Counted from the stretch's first letter, positions 51,269 through 60,104 are shown. The stretch: DNA of 64,000 nt from Phenylobacterium deserti (GCF_003254705.1 NZ_QFYR01000001.1:1736001-1800000); one strand, 5' to 3'. Made by a program: numbers and translations. The notes: a model not told the origin generated them from the sequence alone.

Positions 51269-52056
51269 CACGACTTCACCTGGTTGGCTACGCCCAGCAT
51301 GCTGTCGGCGGTGGAGATCACCTTGGAGTTCATCTCGTAGGCGCGCTGGGCGACGATCAGGGCGCTGATCTCGCTGACGGCGTCGACGTTGGAAGCCTCG
51401 GTGTAGCCCTGCAGAAGCTCGCCCAGGCCTTGGACGCCCGGCAGGCCGGCCGTGGGCGGACCGGAGGCGGCGGTTTCCTTGAACAGGTTTCCGCCTTGGG
51501 CCGACAGGCCGCCCTCGTTGATGAAGCTGACGAGCTCCAGCTGGCCCACCTGGGCCGGCAAGGTTTGCCCAGCCTGCAGCACCTGGACCTGGCCGCCCTT
51601 GGAGATGGTGATGCCGGTGGCGTCCTGCGGGATCGCGATGGCCGGCTGGATCTGGTAGCCGTCCTGGGTGACCAGCTGGCCTTGGTCGTTGACCGACAGG
51701 TTGCCGGCGCGGCTGTAGCCGATCTCTCCGCTGGGCAGCAGCACCTGGAAGTAGCCGCGGCCGTTGATCGCCAGGTCCAGCGAGTTGTCCGTCCGGGTCA
51801 TCGCCCCTTGGGTGGAGATGCGATAGACGCTGCCGGCTTTCACGCCCGCGCCCACCTGCACGCCGGTCGGCACGATCGTGCCCTGGTCCGACGACTGCGC
51901 CCCGGCGCTTTCGAGGGTTTGGTACAACAGGTCCTGGAACTCGGCGCGCTGACGCTTGAACGCCACCGTGTTCATGTTGGCGATGTTGTTCGAGATGACC
52001 TCGACGTTCAGCTGCTGGGCGGCCATGCCCGTCGCCGCGGTGCGGAGAGCTTGCAT
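51268..52056 (-). CDS. flgG: Flagellar distal rod protein FlgG
   Basis: 262 residues, standard size. N-terminal rod motif LRTAATGMAAQQLNVEVISNNIANMNTVAFKRQRAEFQDLLYQT (about 4-47, read in parts; ANMNTxxFKxxR is FlgG-type), central GRGYFQVLLPSGEIGYSRAGNLSVNDQGQLVTQDGYQI, and the C-terminal YTEASNVDAVSEISALIVAQRAYEMNSKVISTADSML. Exported by the flagellar type III system without a cleaved signal. Between flgF and flgA. Confidence 0.97.
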   Translation of the reverse strand: MQALRTAATGMAAQQLNVEVISNNIANMNTVAFKRQRAEFQDLLYQTLESAGAQSSDQGTIVPTGVQVGAGVKAGSVYRISTQGAMTRTDNSLDLAINGRGYFQVLLPSGEIGYSRAGNLSVNDQGQLVTQDGYQIQPAIAIPQDATGITISKGGQVQVLQAGQTLPAQVGQLELVSFINEGGLSAQGGNLFKETAASGPPTAGLPGVQGLGELLQGYTEASNVDAVSEISALIVAQRAYEMNSKVISTADSMLGVANQVKS

Positions 52057-52067
52057 CGCTTAAACTC

Positions 52068-52805
52068 CTACTGGATCCGCCCCATCCGCTGGACGGCGGA
52101 TTTGGACAGTTCGCTGTTCGATTCCATGAGGCGGGCCATCGACTCGTAGGCCCGGCTGACTTCGATCATCCGGGTGATCTCGAGGATCGGACGGACGTTA
52201 GACCCTTCAAGCATCCCCTGACGCAGCTTGGCCGTCGTGACCGGCGCTGCCAGCTGGTTCGAGGTGTTGCGGTACTGGTTGTCGCCCGTCTTCTCGAGCG
52301 TGGAGAGGTTGTCGAAGCCGAACACGCCGATCTTGCCGATCCGCTGGTTGTTCTGGCTGACTACCCCGTCCTGCGAGATGCTGACGGCGCCCTGTTCGGG
52401 GTCGATCACGATCTCGCCGCCGCCGTCATCGGCCACGGCAGAGCCGTTGTCGGTCACGAGGCGGCCGCCCTCGTCCATGCGGAAGCGGCCGTCACGGGTG
52501 TAGCGTTCGCCCTCGGGGCCGTTGACCCGGAAGAAGCCTTCGCCCTCGATCGCGACGTCGAACGGGGCGTCGGTGCGGCGCAGCGCGCCCTGGCTGAAGT
52601 CGCGGGCGACGCCGTCGGAGGTGACGAACTTGACCGGCGGCGGCGCGCCAAAGGTCGTGGCCGGCGCCTTGGGCTCGGTCTTGGTCATCAGCGACTCGAC
52701 CTTGAAGCCCGACGTGTCGGCGTTCGCGATGTTGTTCGCGATGATGTCCATCTCGCGACGCAGCACCATCTGGCGCGACAGTCCGACGAAGAGGGTGTTG
52801 TCCAT
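52068..52805 (-). CDS. flgF: Flagellar proximal rod protein FlgF
   Basis: 245 residues. Rod N-terminus QMVLRREMDIIANNIANADTSGFKVESLMT, GEGFFRVNGPEGERYTRDGRFRMDEGGRLVTDNG, and C-terminus GSNVRPILEITRMIEVSRAYESMARLMESNSELSKSAV (read in parts), typical of FlgF. First gene of the operon; a sigma-54 promoter (52848-52863) and an FlbD/ftr-like dyad (52913-52931) lie upstream, matching the class III control known for Caulobacter flgF. Confidence 0.95.
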   Translation of the reverse strand: MDNTLFVGLSRQMVLRREMDIIANNIANADTSGFKVESLMTKTEPKAPATTFGAPPPVKFVTSDGVARDFSQGALRRTDAPFDVAIEGEGFFRVNGPEGERYTRDGRFRMDEGGRLVTDNGSAVADDGGGEIVIDPEQGAVSISQDGVVSQNNQRIGKIGVFGFDNLSTLEKTGDNQYRNTSNQLAAPVTTAKLRQGMLEGSNVRPILEITRMIEVSRAYESMARLMESNSELSKSAVQRMGRIQ

Positions 52806-52847
52806 TAACAGCTGCCTTGAGGCCGCGACACTTTTCGCCGCATGCTC

Positions 52848-52863
52848 TGCAAGGGTCGGGCCA
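52848..52863 (-). promoter_or_regulatory. Sigma-54 promoter of flgF-flgG-flgA-flgH
   Basis: The minus strand reads TGGCCCGACCCTTGCA: the -24 GG and -12 GC are ten bases apart, and the match to TGGCACG-N4-TTGC(A/T) has one mismatch. The -12 element lies about 44 bases before the flgF ATG. Confidence 0.85.
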
Positions 52864-52899
52864 GCGCGAAAAGCGCAGCATTTCCAAGCGTTAGAATGG

Positions 52900-52974
52900 T
52901 TAACGGGCGCCTCCCGGCAAAATTGGCCGGGCAGCTTCGGCCGCCGTTAAGACCGGTTAATAACGCCGTCTTAA
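52900..52974. promoter_or_regulatory. Cluster of TTAA motifs in the flgF-fliL region (possible CtrA control)
   Basis: TTAA occurs at 52900-52903, 52947-52950, 52957-52960 and 52971-52974 in an otherwise GC-rich gap. None has the exact TTAA-N7-TTAA spacing of a full CtrA box (nearest is N6), so this is only suggestive; fliL-fliM is CtrA-controlled in Caulobacter. The rest of this 217-base gap holds the two sites listed separately and a GANTC site (53004-53008). Confidence 0.4.
52913..52931. promoter_or_regulatory. Dyad CCCGGC-N7-GCCGGG, FlbD/ftr-type enhancer candidate
   Basis: Perfect 6-bp arms around AAAATTG, 50-80 bases upstream of the flgF sigma-54 promoter, where an enhancer-binding activator such as FlbD would sit. 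It resembles the flagellar ftr elements described in Caulobacter. It may also influence the divergent fliL promoter. Confidence 0.6.
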
Positions 52975-53022
52975 CCAAACAGGCGCGAATGAGACGGGGC
53001 TAGGATTCCAAGGAACGCGCGC

Positions 53023-53625
53023 GTGGCCGAAAGCAAGGTCAAGGAAGCACCCGCCGACGCCGAAGGCGGCGAAGACGGCGAGGGTGCGCCTGCCAAGAAG
53101 AAGCTTCCGCTCAAGCTGCTGATCATTATCGGCGCGGCGGTGCTTGTCGTGCTCGGCGGCGGCGGCGCAGCCGCCTTCATCTTCCTCAAGCCGAAGCCGG
53201 CGGAGGCGCATGGCGCCGAGAAGGGCCACAAACCGGAAAAGAAGAAGAAGGAAAAGAAGGAGAAGGGCGGCAAGGAAGGCGAGGGCGGCGAGGCGGCCCA
53301 AGTCCGCGAGGGCCCTGACGGCGTGCTGTTCTACACCTTGCCCGACGTGGTGGTGAACATGCAGACGGCCGATGGCCGGCCGACCTTCCTGAAGCTGAAG
53401 CTGACGCTGGAAATGCCTGACGAAGAGGCCGTGGAGGCGCTGGAGCCGAACATGCCTCGCCTGCAGGACATGTTCCAAACCTTCCTGCGCGAGCTTCGCC
53501 CCGAGGACCTCCAGGGCAGTCAGGGCTCCTACCAGCTCCGCATGGAGATCCTGCGCCGGGTGAACCTGACCCTCGCCCCCTCGAAGGCCAACGCCGTGCT
53601 GATCGAGGAGATGCTGATCAACTAG
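53023..53625 (+). CDS. fliL: Flagellar basal-body-associated protein FliL
   Basis: 200 residues, GTG start with AAGGAA seven bases upstream. Cytoplasmic N-terminus 1-30, one membrane helix (about 31-53, LLIIIGAAVLVVLGGGGAAAF), a Lys/Glu-rich linker (about 60-92), then the periplasmic FliL domain (YTLPDVVVNMQTADGRPTFLKLKLTLEM, LPRLQDMFQTFLRELRPEDLQGSQGSYQLRMEIL in parts). FliL supports stator function and is needed for motility in Caulobacter. First gene of fliL-fliM-DUF6468-motE-repeat protein. Confidence 0.95.
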   Translation: MAESKVKEAPADAEGGEDGEGAPAKKKLPLKLLIIIGAAVLVVLGGGGAAAFIFLKPKPAEAHGAEKGHKPEKKKKEKKEKGGKEGEGGEAAQVREGPDGVLFYTLPDVVVNMQTADGRPTFLKLKLTLEMPDEEAVEALEPNMPRLQDMFQTFLRELRPEDLQGSQGSYQLRMEILRRVNLTLAPSKANAVLIEEMLIN

Positions 53626-53655
53626 GCCGCAAGGTCTGGCTGAACGCGAAATCCC

Positions 53656-54720
53656 ATGGCCGACGACAACGAGAACAACCTGGAAGGCGAGGGCTGGAAC
53701 GCCCCGACGCCGTCGAGCGCGTCGGAGACGATGGCGTCCGAGCGGATCCTCAACCAGGACGAAATCGACAGCCTTCTGGGCTTCGACCTTTCGGAGGACG
53801 AGGCCAATGAGCGGACCGGCATCCGCGCCATCATCAACTCCGCGCTGGTCTCGTACGAGCGCCTGCCGATGCTGGAGATCGTCTTCGACCGCCTGGTGCG
53901 GTTGATGACCACCTCACTGCGGAACTTCACGTCGGACAACGTCGAGGTCAGCCTCGACAACATCTCGTCGATCCGCTTCGGCGACTACCTGAACTCCATC
54001 CCGCTGCCTGCGATCCTGTCGGTGTTCCGTGCGGTGGAGCTGAACAACTACGGCCTGCTGACGGTCGATTCCAACCTGATCTACTCGATCGTCGACGTGC
54101 TGCTGGGCGGCCGGCGCGGCACTGCCGCCATGCGCATCGAGGGCCGTCCCTACACCACCATCGAACGGGTGCTGGTCCAGCGGATGGTCGAGGTGGTGCT
54201 GGCCGACGCCCGGGAAGCGTTCGAGCCGCTGACGCCGGTGACCTTCGCCCTGGACCGCCTGGAGACCAATCCCCGTTTCGCGGCCATCGCCCGGCCGGCC
54301 AACGCCGCCATCCTGGTGAAGCTGCGCATCGACATGGAAGACCGCGGCGGGCGCATCGAGCTGCTGCTGCCCTACGCCACGCTCGAGCCCATCCGGAAGA
54401 TGCTGCTGCAGCAGTTCATGGGTGAGAAGTTCGGACGCGACAACATCTGGGAAAGCCACCTCGCCACCGAGCTGTGGACCACCAACATGGAAGTGCGCGC
54501 CGTGCTGGACGAGCAGCAGGTCAGCCTGAAGCAGGTGTTGGACCTGAAGGTTGGCGACACTCTGATGCTGAACGCCGGCCCGGACTCTCCGGTCGAGTTG
54601 CGGGCGGGCGCGATTCCGCTCACCCACGGACGCATGGGGCGCCGCAATTCGCACATCGCCGTCCGCGTCGACGCGCCGCTGTCGGCGCATGCCCGCAGCG
54701 CCGTACAGAGGTTGGCATGA
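53656..54720 (+). CDS. fliM: Flagellar motor switch protein FliM
   Basis: 354 residues. N-terminal CheY-P-binding motif ILNQDEIDSLLGF (about 31-43), middle domain with SLDNISSIRFGDYLNSIPLPAILSVFR, LLGGRRGTAAMRIEGRPYTTIERVLVQRMVEVVLADA (read in parts), and C-terminal FliN-like SpoA domain (VRAVLDEQQVSLKQVLDLKVGDTLML, PVELRAGAIPLTHGRMG). It forms the C ring with FliG and FliN. The stop overlaps the next gene's start (ATGA). Confidence 0.97.
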   Translation: MADDNENNLEGEGWNAPTPSSASETMASERILNQDEIDSLLGFDLSEDEANERTGIRAIINSALVSYERLPMLEIVFDRLVRLMTTSLRNFTSDNVEVSLDNISSIRFGDYLNSIPLPAILSVFRAVELNNYGLLTVDSNLIYSIVDVLLGGRRGTAAMRIEGRPYTTIERVLVQRMVEVVLADAREAFEPLTPVTFALDRLETNPRFAAIARPANAAILVKLRIDMEDRGGRIELLLPYATLEPIRKMLLQQFMGEKFGRDNIWESHLATELWTTNMEVRAVLDEQQVSLKQVLDLKVGDTLMLNAGPDSPVELRAGAIPLTHGRMGRRNSHIAVRVDAPLSAHARSAVQRLA

Positions 54721-55253
54721 CCATCGCCGGCCTGATCATGAACCTTGTGCTGGTCGCCCTTCTGCTGGCGGCCCTCAGCATGGGATGGCGGCTGAACCGC
54801 CGGCTCAAGGCCCTGCGCGACAGCCATGACGGCTTCGCCATCGCGGTTCGTGAGCTGAACGCTGCCGCCCTGCGGGCCGAACAGGGCCTCGCCGACCTGC
54901 GCGCCGCCACCGACGAAGCCACCGACGTGCTCGCTGACCGCATCGAGAAGGGCCGGGCGCTTGCGACCAAGCTCGAGCGGCTCGTGGAGCAAGGGCAAGG
55001 CATGACGCCGGCCCGCAGCGGCGCGGTGCGTACAAGCGCAGCCGCCCTTGAGCCGGAGCGTGAGGACGAGGACGATCGCGCGCAGGAGCGTCGCCTGGGC
55101 GCCCTGCTCGCCGCCGCGCGGGAAGCGCGCAGCCGGCCCGAGCGGCGCACCCCGCCGCCGTCGCGCCCCAAGCCCAGCTTCGAAGATGAACTGTTCGAGG
55201 ACGCCCCGCCCGAGCGCGGCGCCTTCAAGCCTGTCCGCGGAGGACGCTCGTGA
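54717..55253 (+). CDS. DUF6468 membrane-anchored coiled-coil protein (PflI-like candidate)
   Basis: 178 residues from the ATG overlapping the fliM stop. One N-terminal membrane helix (about 5-22, LIMNLVLVALLLAALSMGW), then a coiled coil (about 24-85), an acidic/Arg-rich region and a Pro/Arg-rich tail (RRTPPPSRPKPSFEDELFED). Alphaproteobacteria with polar flagella keep a gene of this type next to fliM; PflI of Caulobacter, a bitopic protein that helps place the flagellum at the pole, is the best candidate name but I cannot confirm identity without alignment. The GTG of motE overlaps its stop. Confidence 0.75.
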   Translation: MTIAGLIMNLVLVALLLAALSMGWRLNRRLKALRDSHDGFAIAVRELNAAALRAEQGLADLRAATDEATDVLADRIEKGRALATKLERLVEQGQGMTPARSGAVRTSAAALEPEREDEDDRAQERRLGALLAAAREARSRPERRTPPPSRPKPSFEDELFEDAPPERGAFKPVRGGRS

Positions 55254-56047
55254 AGAACATGCCCCGTATCCTGCCTCTGGTGGGCCTCGCCATGGGCGGC
55301 GTCCTGGCGGTCAACGCCCTGTCTGGCGCCGAAGGGCTGCCCAATCTGATCGCGGGCGCGGGCAAGGCCTTCGCCGAAGAGCCGGCCAAGGGTCAGAAGG
55401 CGCCGGCCGCGGAGGCGCAGGCCAAGGACGCCGCGGCAAAGGCCCCCGCGCCAGCCGCCAAGGCGCCGGTCTGCGCGCCCACGGCTGCGGAACTGGCCAA
55501 GGAAGCCGGGCTGTCGCCGGCCGAGCTGCAGGTTCTGCAGAGCCTGGGCGAACGCCGCGGCCAGCTCGACCAACGCGAGGAGCAGTTGAACACCCAACTC
55601 GCCCTCCTGGCCGCTGCGGAAGCCAAGCTCGACGCCAAGGTGCGCACCCTGAACGGCCTGAAGACCGAGATCTCCGGCCTAATGGGCCAGGCCGACGCCG
55701 AACAGCAGGCGGAGGTGGAGCGTCTGGTGAAGGTGTTCGAGGGCATGAAGGCTAAGGATGCGGCCCCGCGCTTCACCATGCTCGATGACAGCGTGCGGCT
55801 GCCGATCGCTGCCAAGATGAAGGAGCGCTCGCTGTCGGCCATCATCGCCCTGATGCCGCCGGCGGAAGCCAAGAAGCTGACGGAAGCTCTGGCCAAGCGG
55901 TTCTCGGAAGCCAAGAAGGTGGCGGAGAACGCCGCCGCCACGGCTAACCCGGCGGCCGCCACCGCCGCGCCCGCGCCGCGCGCTGGCGCCAACCGTCAGG
56001 CTGCCGCGCCCAAGCCTGCGGCGCCTGCCGCGCCGAAAGCCGGATAA
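55250..56047 (+). CDS. motE: MotE-family flagellar protein
   Basis: 265 residues, GTG start overlapping the previous stop, with GGAGGA five bases upstream. N-terminal hydrophobic signal/anchor (about 5-25), Ala/Lys/Pro-rich spacer, a coiled coil (about 94-165, LGERRGQLDQREEQLNTQ...) and an MgtE_N-like helical block (MLDDSVRLPIAAKMKERSLSAIIALMPPAEAKKLTEALAKRF in parts). MotE in rhizobia is a periplasmic chaperone that targets MotC for torque generation; other members have unknown roles. Ala/Pro-rich tail. Confidence 0.85.
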   Translation: MKNMPRILPLVGLAMGGVLAVNALSGAEGLPNLIAGAGKAFAEEPAKGQKAPAAEAQAKDAAAKAPAPAAKAPVCAPTAAELAKEAGLSPAELQVLQSLGERRGQLDQREEQLNTQLALLAAAEAKLDAKVRTLNGLKTEISGLMGQADAEQQAEVERLVKVFEGMKAKDAAPRFTMLDDSVRLPIAAKMKERSLSAIIALMPPAEAKKLTEALAKRFSEAKKVAENAAATANPAAATAAPAPRAGANRQAAAPKPAAPAAPKAG

Positions 56048-56050
56048 GGC

Positions 56051-58966
56051 ATGAGCCTGCGCCAGACGCTGCGTTCGGGCGTCGCCGCGGTCTGCATCGC
56101 GGGTGTGGCTGCGCCGGCTGGCGCGGCGGCCCCGGCTGCTGCTCGCGAGCCGCTCGACGTGCGCGTGGCCCAGGCCGAGACCTTTTCCCGTGTCGAGTTC
56201 CATGGTCTGCGGCCCGCCAGCCGGCGCGACGGCCAGACCCTGACCTTCAGCTTCCCGCGCGACGCCGATCCGGATATCGCGCGTCTGCGCACCTCGCCGC
56301 CCAAGTGGATCAAGACGGCGGAGAAGCGGCGTGTCGGCGGCAAGCTGCAGCTGGTCCTGACGCTCGCCGATGACGCCGACGCCAAGGTGGGCGTCGCGGA
56401 CGGAGCCACCTACGTCAACGTCTTCGAGAAACCGAAGCCCGAGGAGGCGCCTGAAGAGGCGAAGGTCGAGGCGGCGGCCGAGCCGGCCAAACCCGAGGCG
56501 CCCCGCCCGAACCCGGTTCCCGCAAGCGGTGTGGTCCGTCCGGAGATCGAGATCGCCGGCGCTCAGGTGCAGTTCAAGTTCCAGTGGGCCAATCCGGCGG
56601 GCGCCGCGGTGTTCCGCCGGGGCGATGCGCTGTGGGTGGTGTTCGATGCGCCGGCTACGCTGGACGTCTCGAAGGCGCCGCGGGGGCTGACCCAGTTCCG
56701 CGACGCCCAAGCATTCCGCGGGCAGGACTACTCCGCCGTGCGCCTGCAGGTGCCGCGCGACACGCCGGTGTTCGCCGTCTCCGAAGGCGCGGCTTGGACG
56801 CTCGCGATCGGGCCAGGCGACCAGGCCGCGCCCGGCATGGTCAAGGTGGATCGCGACGCTACCGAAGGACCCGCCGTGCTGAAGGCCGCCTTGGCCGGCG
56901 CCACGCGGGCGATCCGGCTGAGCGATCCCATGGTCGGCGACGAGCTCACCGTCGTGACCGCACTGGGTCCGGCCAAGGGCGTGGCCAGCCGTCGCGAGTT
57001 CGTCCAACTGGCTCTGCTGCCCACCGTTCAGGGGCTGGCGGTGGAGTCGCGCGTCGAAGACCTGCGGGTCGAGCGGGCAGGCGACATCGTCACCATCGGC
57101 CGTACGGCGGGCCTGACCCTGTCGCCCGCCTGGGCGGTCAAGGAGCGGCAGCAGGCCGAGCTGGGCGCACCGAAGGCCGCCTCCATGCCGGGGCTGATCG
57201 ATTACGAGAACTGGCCCAAGACGGGCGAGAGCGGCTTCCTTGTCCGCTACGAGACCTTGCTTGCGAAGGCGTCGGCCGAAGCGGGCGCGAAGGGCGACGA
57301 TGCGCCCATCGCCGCGCGGATGGCTCTGGCTCGCTTCCTTGTGGGCTCGGAGCTGTCGTTCGAAGCGATCGGGGTGCTGAACGCTCTGGGCCGCGACCGT
57401 CCGGAGGTGATGGAGAGCGCCGAGTTCCGCGGCCTGCGCGGCGTCGCCCGCGTCATGGCGCGGCGCTTCAAGGAAGCGCAGCTCGACTTCTCCGCGCCCG
57501 TGCTGTCGGACGATCCGTCCAGCTCGCTTTGGCGCGCCTACATCGCCTCCCAGCTGGCGCAGCACAGCGAAGCCCGCACCCAGTTCTCACGCGGCGTGCA
57601 GGCGTTCAGCCTGTTCGCGCCCGTTTGGAAGGCGCGGATCGCCCGGGCCGACGCTGAGGCCGCTTTGGCGCAGGGCGACCTGGCGGGCGCCGCCGCGCGC
57701 CTGAAGCTGGCGCTGTCCGAGAAGGTCGACCCGAAGGAAGAGCTGCTCACGCGTCTGGTGCAGGCGCGGGTTTTCGAGCTGCAGGGCGACAAGTCGCGGG
57801 CGCTGAACATGTATCAGGCGATCAGCCGCGCGCCGCAGGAGTACATCGCCGCCCCGGCCTTGCTGCGGGCCACCCAGATCCAGCTGGAAACGGATCGGAT
57901 CACGCCCGTGCAGGCGGCGCAGAAGTTCGACGGGCTGCGCTATCGCTGGCGTGGGGACGCGACCGAGCTGGAGACGATCCGCGCGCTCGGGCAACTGTAC
58001 CTCGGGCAAGGCCGCTACCGTGAGGCGCTGGAGGCGCTGCGTTCGGCGGGGCTGCGGCTGCCGGACCTGCCGGAAGCCCTGCTGCTGCAGGCCGACTTGA
58101 ACAACGCTTTCCGCTCGCTGTTCCTCGATGGGCTGGCCGACGGGCTGGAGCCGATCCAGTCGCTGGCGCTGTTCTACGACTTCAAGGAGCTGACCCCGGT
58201 CGGGGCCGACGGCGACCTGATGGTCCGCAAGCTGGTGCGCCGGCTGGTGGACGTCGACCTGCTGGACCAGGCCGCCGACCTTCTGAAGTACCAGGCCGAC
58301 AACCGGTTGGACGGCGTCCCGAAGGCCCAAGTGGCCACGGATCTGGCGCTGATCTACCTGATGGACCGCAAGCCGGAGCAGGCGCTGCAGGCGATCAACA
58401 GCTCGCGCACCACCATCCTGCCGACCGCGCTGAACATTCAGCGCCGGATCATCGAGGCGCGGGCTTGGGCGGCGCTGAACCGCCACGACGCAGCGCTGGA
58501 GATCATCGAGAAGGACAACTCGCCCGACGCCCAGGACCTGCGCGCCGAGATCACCTGGAAGCAGAAGAACTGGGCGGCCGCCGGCCCGCTGTTCGAAAAG
58601 GCGCTGGGGCAGCGCTGGAAGTCGCCCTTGCCGCTCTCGAGCGAGGAAGAGGGCAAGCTGCTGCGTGCGGGCGTTTCCTACAGCCTCGCCGGCGACGGGG
58701 CGGCGCTGGATCGCCTGCACGGCCAGTACCAAGGCTTCTTCGACGGGGCGCACAATCCGGACGCCTTACGGGTGGCGCTGTCGGGGGAGCCGAGCGGCGC
58801 CCTCAGCGTCGCCGACTTCAGCCGCATGTCGGCCGACACCCAGGTGTTCGAGGGCTGGGTCGCCAAGATGAAGGAGCGGTTCCGGACCCAGCAGCGTCCG
58901 ACGGCCGCGCCAGCCCGGGCTCCGGCCCGCCAGGCGCAGGCCGCGCCCGCCGCCGCGCAGGGCTGA
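56051..58966 (+). CDS. Large periplasmic helical-repeat (TPR-like) protein in the flagellar operon
   Basis: 971 residues. Signal peptide about 1-25 (ending APAGAAA). N-terminal half is beta-rich with repeated short segments (RVAQAETFSRVEFHGLRP, VRPEIEIAGAQVQFKFQW) resembling AMIN-like domains, interrupted by a Pro/Glu/Ala linker (about 120-165). The C-terminal half (about 400-930) is alpha-helical with TPR-like repeats (ALGRDRPEVMESAEFRGLRGVA, LGQLYLGQGRYREALEAL, ALIYLMDRKPEQALQAI, AWAALNRHDAALEII in parts) and a Gln/Ala/Pro tail. It starts 3 bases after motE and is clearly part of the operon. A scaffold for stator or rod assembly is possible; no named function. Confidence 0.75.
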   Translation: MSLRQTLRSGVAAVCIAGVAAPAGAAAPAAAREPLDVRVAQAETFSRVEFHGLRPASRRDGQTLTFSFPRDADPDIARLRTSPPKWIKTAEKRRVGGKLQLVLTLADDADAKVGVADGATYVNVFEKPKPEEAPEEAKVEAAAEPAKPEAPRPNPVPASGVVRPEIEIAGAQVQFKFQWANPAGAAVFRRGDALWVVFDAPATLDVSKAPRGLTQFRDAQAFRGQDYSAVRLQVPRDTPVFAVSEGAAWTLAIGPGDQAAPGMVKVDRDATEGPAVLKAALAGATRAIRLSDPMVGDELTVVTALGPAKGVASRREFVQLALLPTVQGLAVESRVEDLRVERAGDIVTIGRTAGLTLSPAWAVKERQQAELGAPKAASMPGLIDYENWPKTGESGFLVRYETLLAKASAEAGAKGDDAPIAARMALARFLVGSELSFEAIGVLNALGRDRPEVMESAEFRGLRGVARVMARRFKEAQLDFSAPVLSDDPSSSLWRAYIASQLAQHSEARTQFSRGVQAFSLFAPVWKARIARADAEAALAQGDLAGAAARLKLALSEKVDPKEELLTRLVQARVFELQGDKSRALNMYQAISRAPQEYIAAPALLRATQIQLETDRITPVQAAQKFDGLRYRWRGDATELETIRALGQLYLGQGRYREALEALRSAGLRLPDLPEALLLQADLNNAFRSLFLDGLADGLEPIQSLALFYDFKELTPVGADGDLMVRKLVRRLVDVDLLDQAADLLKYQADNRLDGVPKAQVATDLALIYLMDRKPEQALQAINSSRTTILPTALNIQRRIIEARAWAALNRHDAALEIIEKDNSPDAQDLRAEITWKQKNWAAAGPLFEKALGQRWKSPLPLSSEEEGKLLRAGVSYSLAGDGAALDRLHGQYQGFFDGAHNPDALRVALSGEPSGALSVADFSRMSADTQVFEGWVAKMKERFRTQQRPTAAPARAPARQAQAAPAAAQG

Positions 58967-58977
58967 AGCGGCGCGCT

Positions 58978-59772
58978 CTAGCCGCCGGCGCCTCTCTGGA
59001 AGCTTTCCACCAGACTGCCGCAAACCAGCCGCCAGCCGTCCACCAGGACGAAGAAGATCAGCTTGAACGGCAGTGAGATGGTGACCGGCGGCAACATCAT
59101 CATGCCCATGCTCATCAGCACGCTGGCGACGACGAGGTCGATCACCAGGAAGGGCACGAACAGCAGGAACCCGATTTCAAAGGCGCGCTTCAGCTCGCTG
59201 ATCATGAAGGCGGGGGTGACCACCCGGATCGGCGTCTCGGCCGCCGTCGCTGGGCGCGGGATCCGCGACAGGCGCACGAACAGGGCGAGGTCCTCACGGT
59301 CCACCTGGCTCAGCATGAACTGCTTCACCGGCGCGCCGGCCGCGTCGAAAGCCTGGGGCAGCTCGATCTGGTGATCCAGCAGCGGCTTGATCCCTTCCTG
59401 GTACGAGCGCTCCAGGGTGGGGCCCATCACGATTGCGGTTAGGAACAGCGACAGCGAGACGATCACCGCGTTCGGCGGACTCTGCTGCAGGCCCAGCGCC
59501 GTGCGCAGGAGGCTGAGCACCACCACGATCCGCACGAACGAGGTGGTCATGATCACGATGGACGGCGCCAGCGACAGCACCGTCAGCAGGCCGATCAGCT
59601 GGACGACCCGGTCTGTCAGGCCTGCGCCCGTGCCGACATTGACGGACAGCTGCTGGGCCACCGCCGCGGCGGGGAACACCAGCATGACGAAGGTGGTCAG
59701 GACCGCCAAGCCCGCGGCCCGGCGCCACTCGTGGGGGGGCAGGGCGCAGATGGCGCGGTAGAGCTCGCGCAT
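58978..59772 (-). CDS. fliP: Flagellar type III secretion pore protein FliP
   Basis: 264 residues. Signal peptide at the N-terminus (through FVMLVFPAAAVAQQ), as FliP is one of the few flagellar export proteins with a cleaved signal. Signature blocks are LSLAPSIVIMTTSFVRIVVVLSLLRTALGLQQSPPNAVIVSLSLFLTAIVMGP (read in parts) and FMISELKRAFEIGFLLFVPFLVIDLVVASVLMSMGMMMLPPVTISLPFKLIFFVLVDGW (in parts). Overlaps the fliO stop by one base. Faces the repeat-protein gene tail to tail. Confidence 0.97.
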   Translation of the reverse strand: MRELYRAICALPPHEWRRAAGLAVLTTFVMLVFPAAAVAQQLSVNVGTGAGLTDRVVQLIGLLTVLSLAPSIVIMTTSFVRIVVVLSLLRTALGLQQSPPNAVIVSLSLFLTAIVMGPTLERSYQEGIKPLLDHQIELPQAFDAAGAPVKQFMLSQVDREDLALFVRLSRIPRPATAAETPIRVVTPAFMISELKRAFEIGFLLFVPFLVIDLVVASVLMSMGMMMLPPVTISLPFKLIFFVLVDGWRLVCGSLVESFQRGAGG

Positions 59773-60053
59773 CAGGCCCGCTCCGAAGGCGCGGTCGCCA
59801 ACTCGCTCGAGATCACCCGGCCTTCGCCCAGAAGCAGCAGCTGCTCGCGTCCGTCACAGGAGACGATGACGAGGCGGCGAGACGGGTCGAGGACCAGCGT
59901 CTCGACCACCGCCATGCGCCGGTCCTTCTTGGCCGCGGACAGGCGAGCCAGGTACTCCGGCCCGTATCGGCGGAAGGCTACCGCGGCCAGGCCGATAAGC
60001 CCCAGCGTCAGGGCGAGCGCGAAGACCGCGCGGATGAAGTCGGCGAAATCCAT
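59772..60053 (-). CDS. fliO: Flagellar biosynthetic protein FliO
   Basis: 93 residues. One membrane helix (about 8-28), then a short cytoplasmic domain RMAVVETLVLDPSRRLVIVSCDGREQLLLLGEGRVISSE, the FliO signature (short form as in Caulobacter). It helps FliP assemble. Shares the divergent region with flgB, which holds a perfect CtrA box. Confidence 0.92.
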   Translation of the reverse strand: MDFADFIRAVFALALTLGLIGLAAVAFRRYGPEYLARLSAAKKDRRMAVVETLVLDPSRRLVIVSCDGREQLLLLGEGRVISSELATAPSERA

Positions 60054-60104
60054 GACCGCAATGCCGGTGGAAGGAGTGTTCGCCCGCTTGTGCGCCTGAC
60101 TCTC

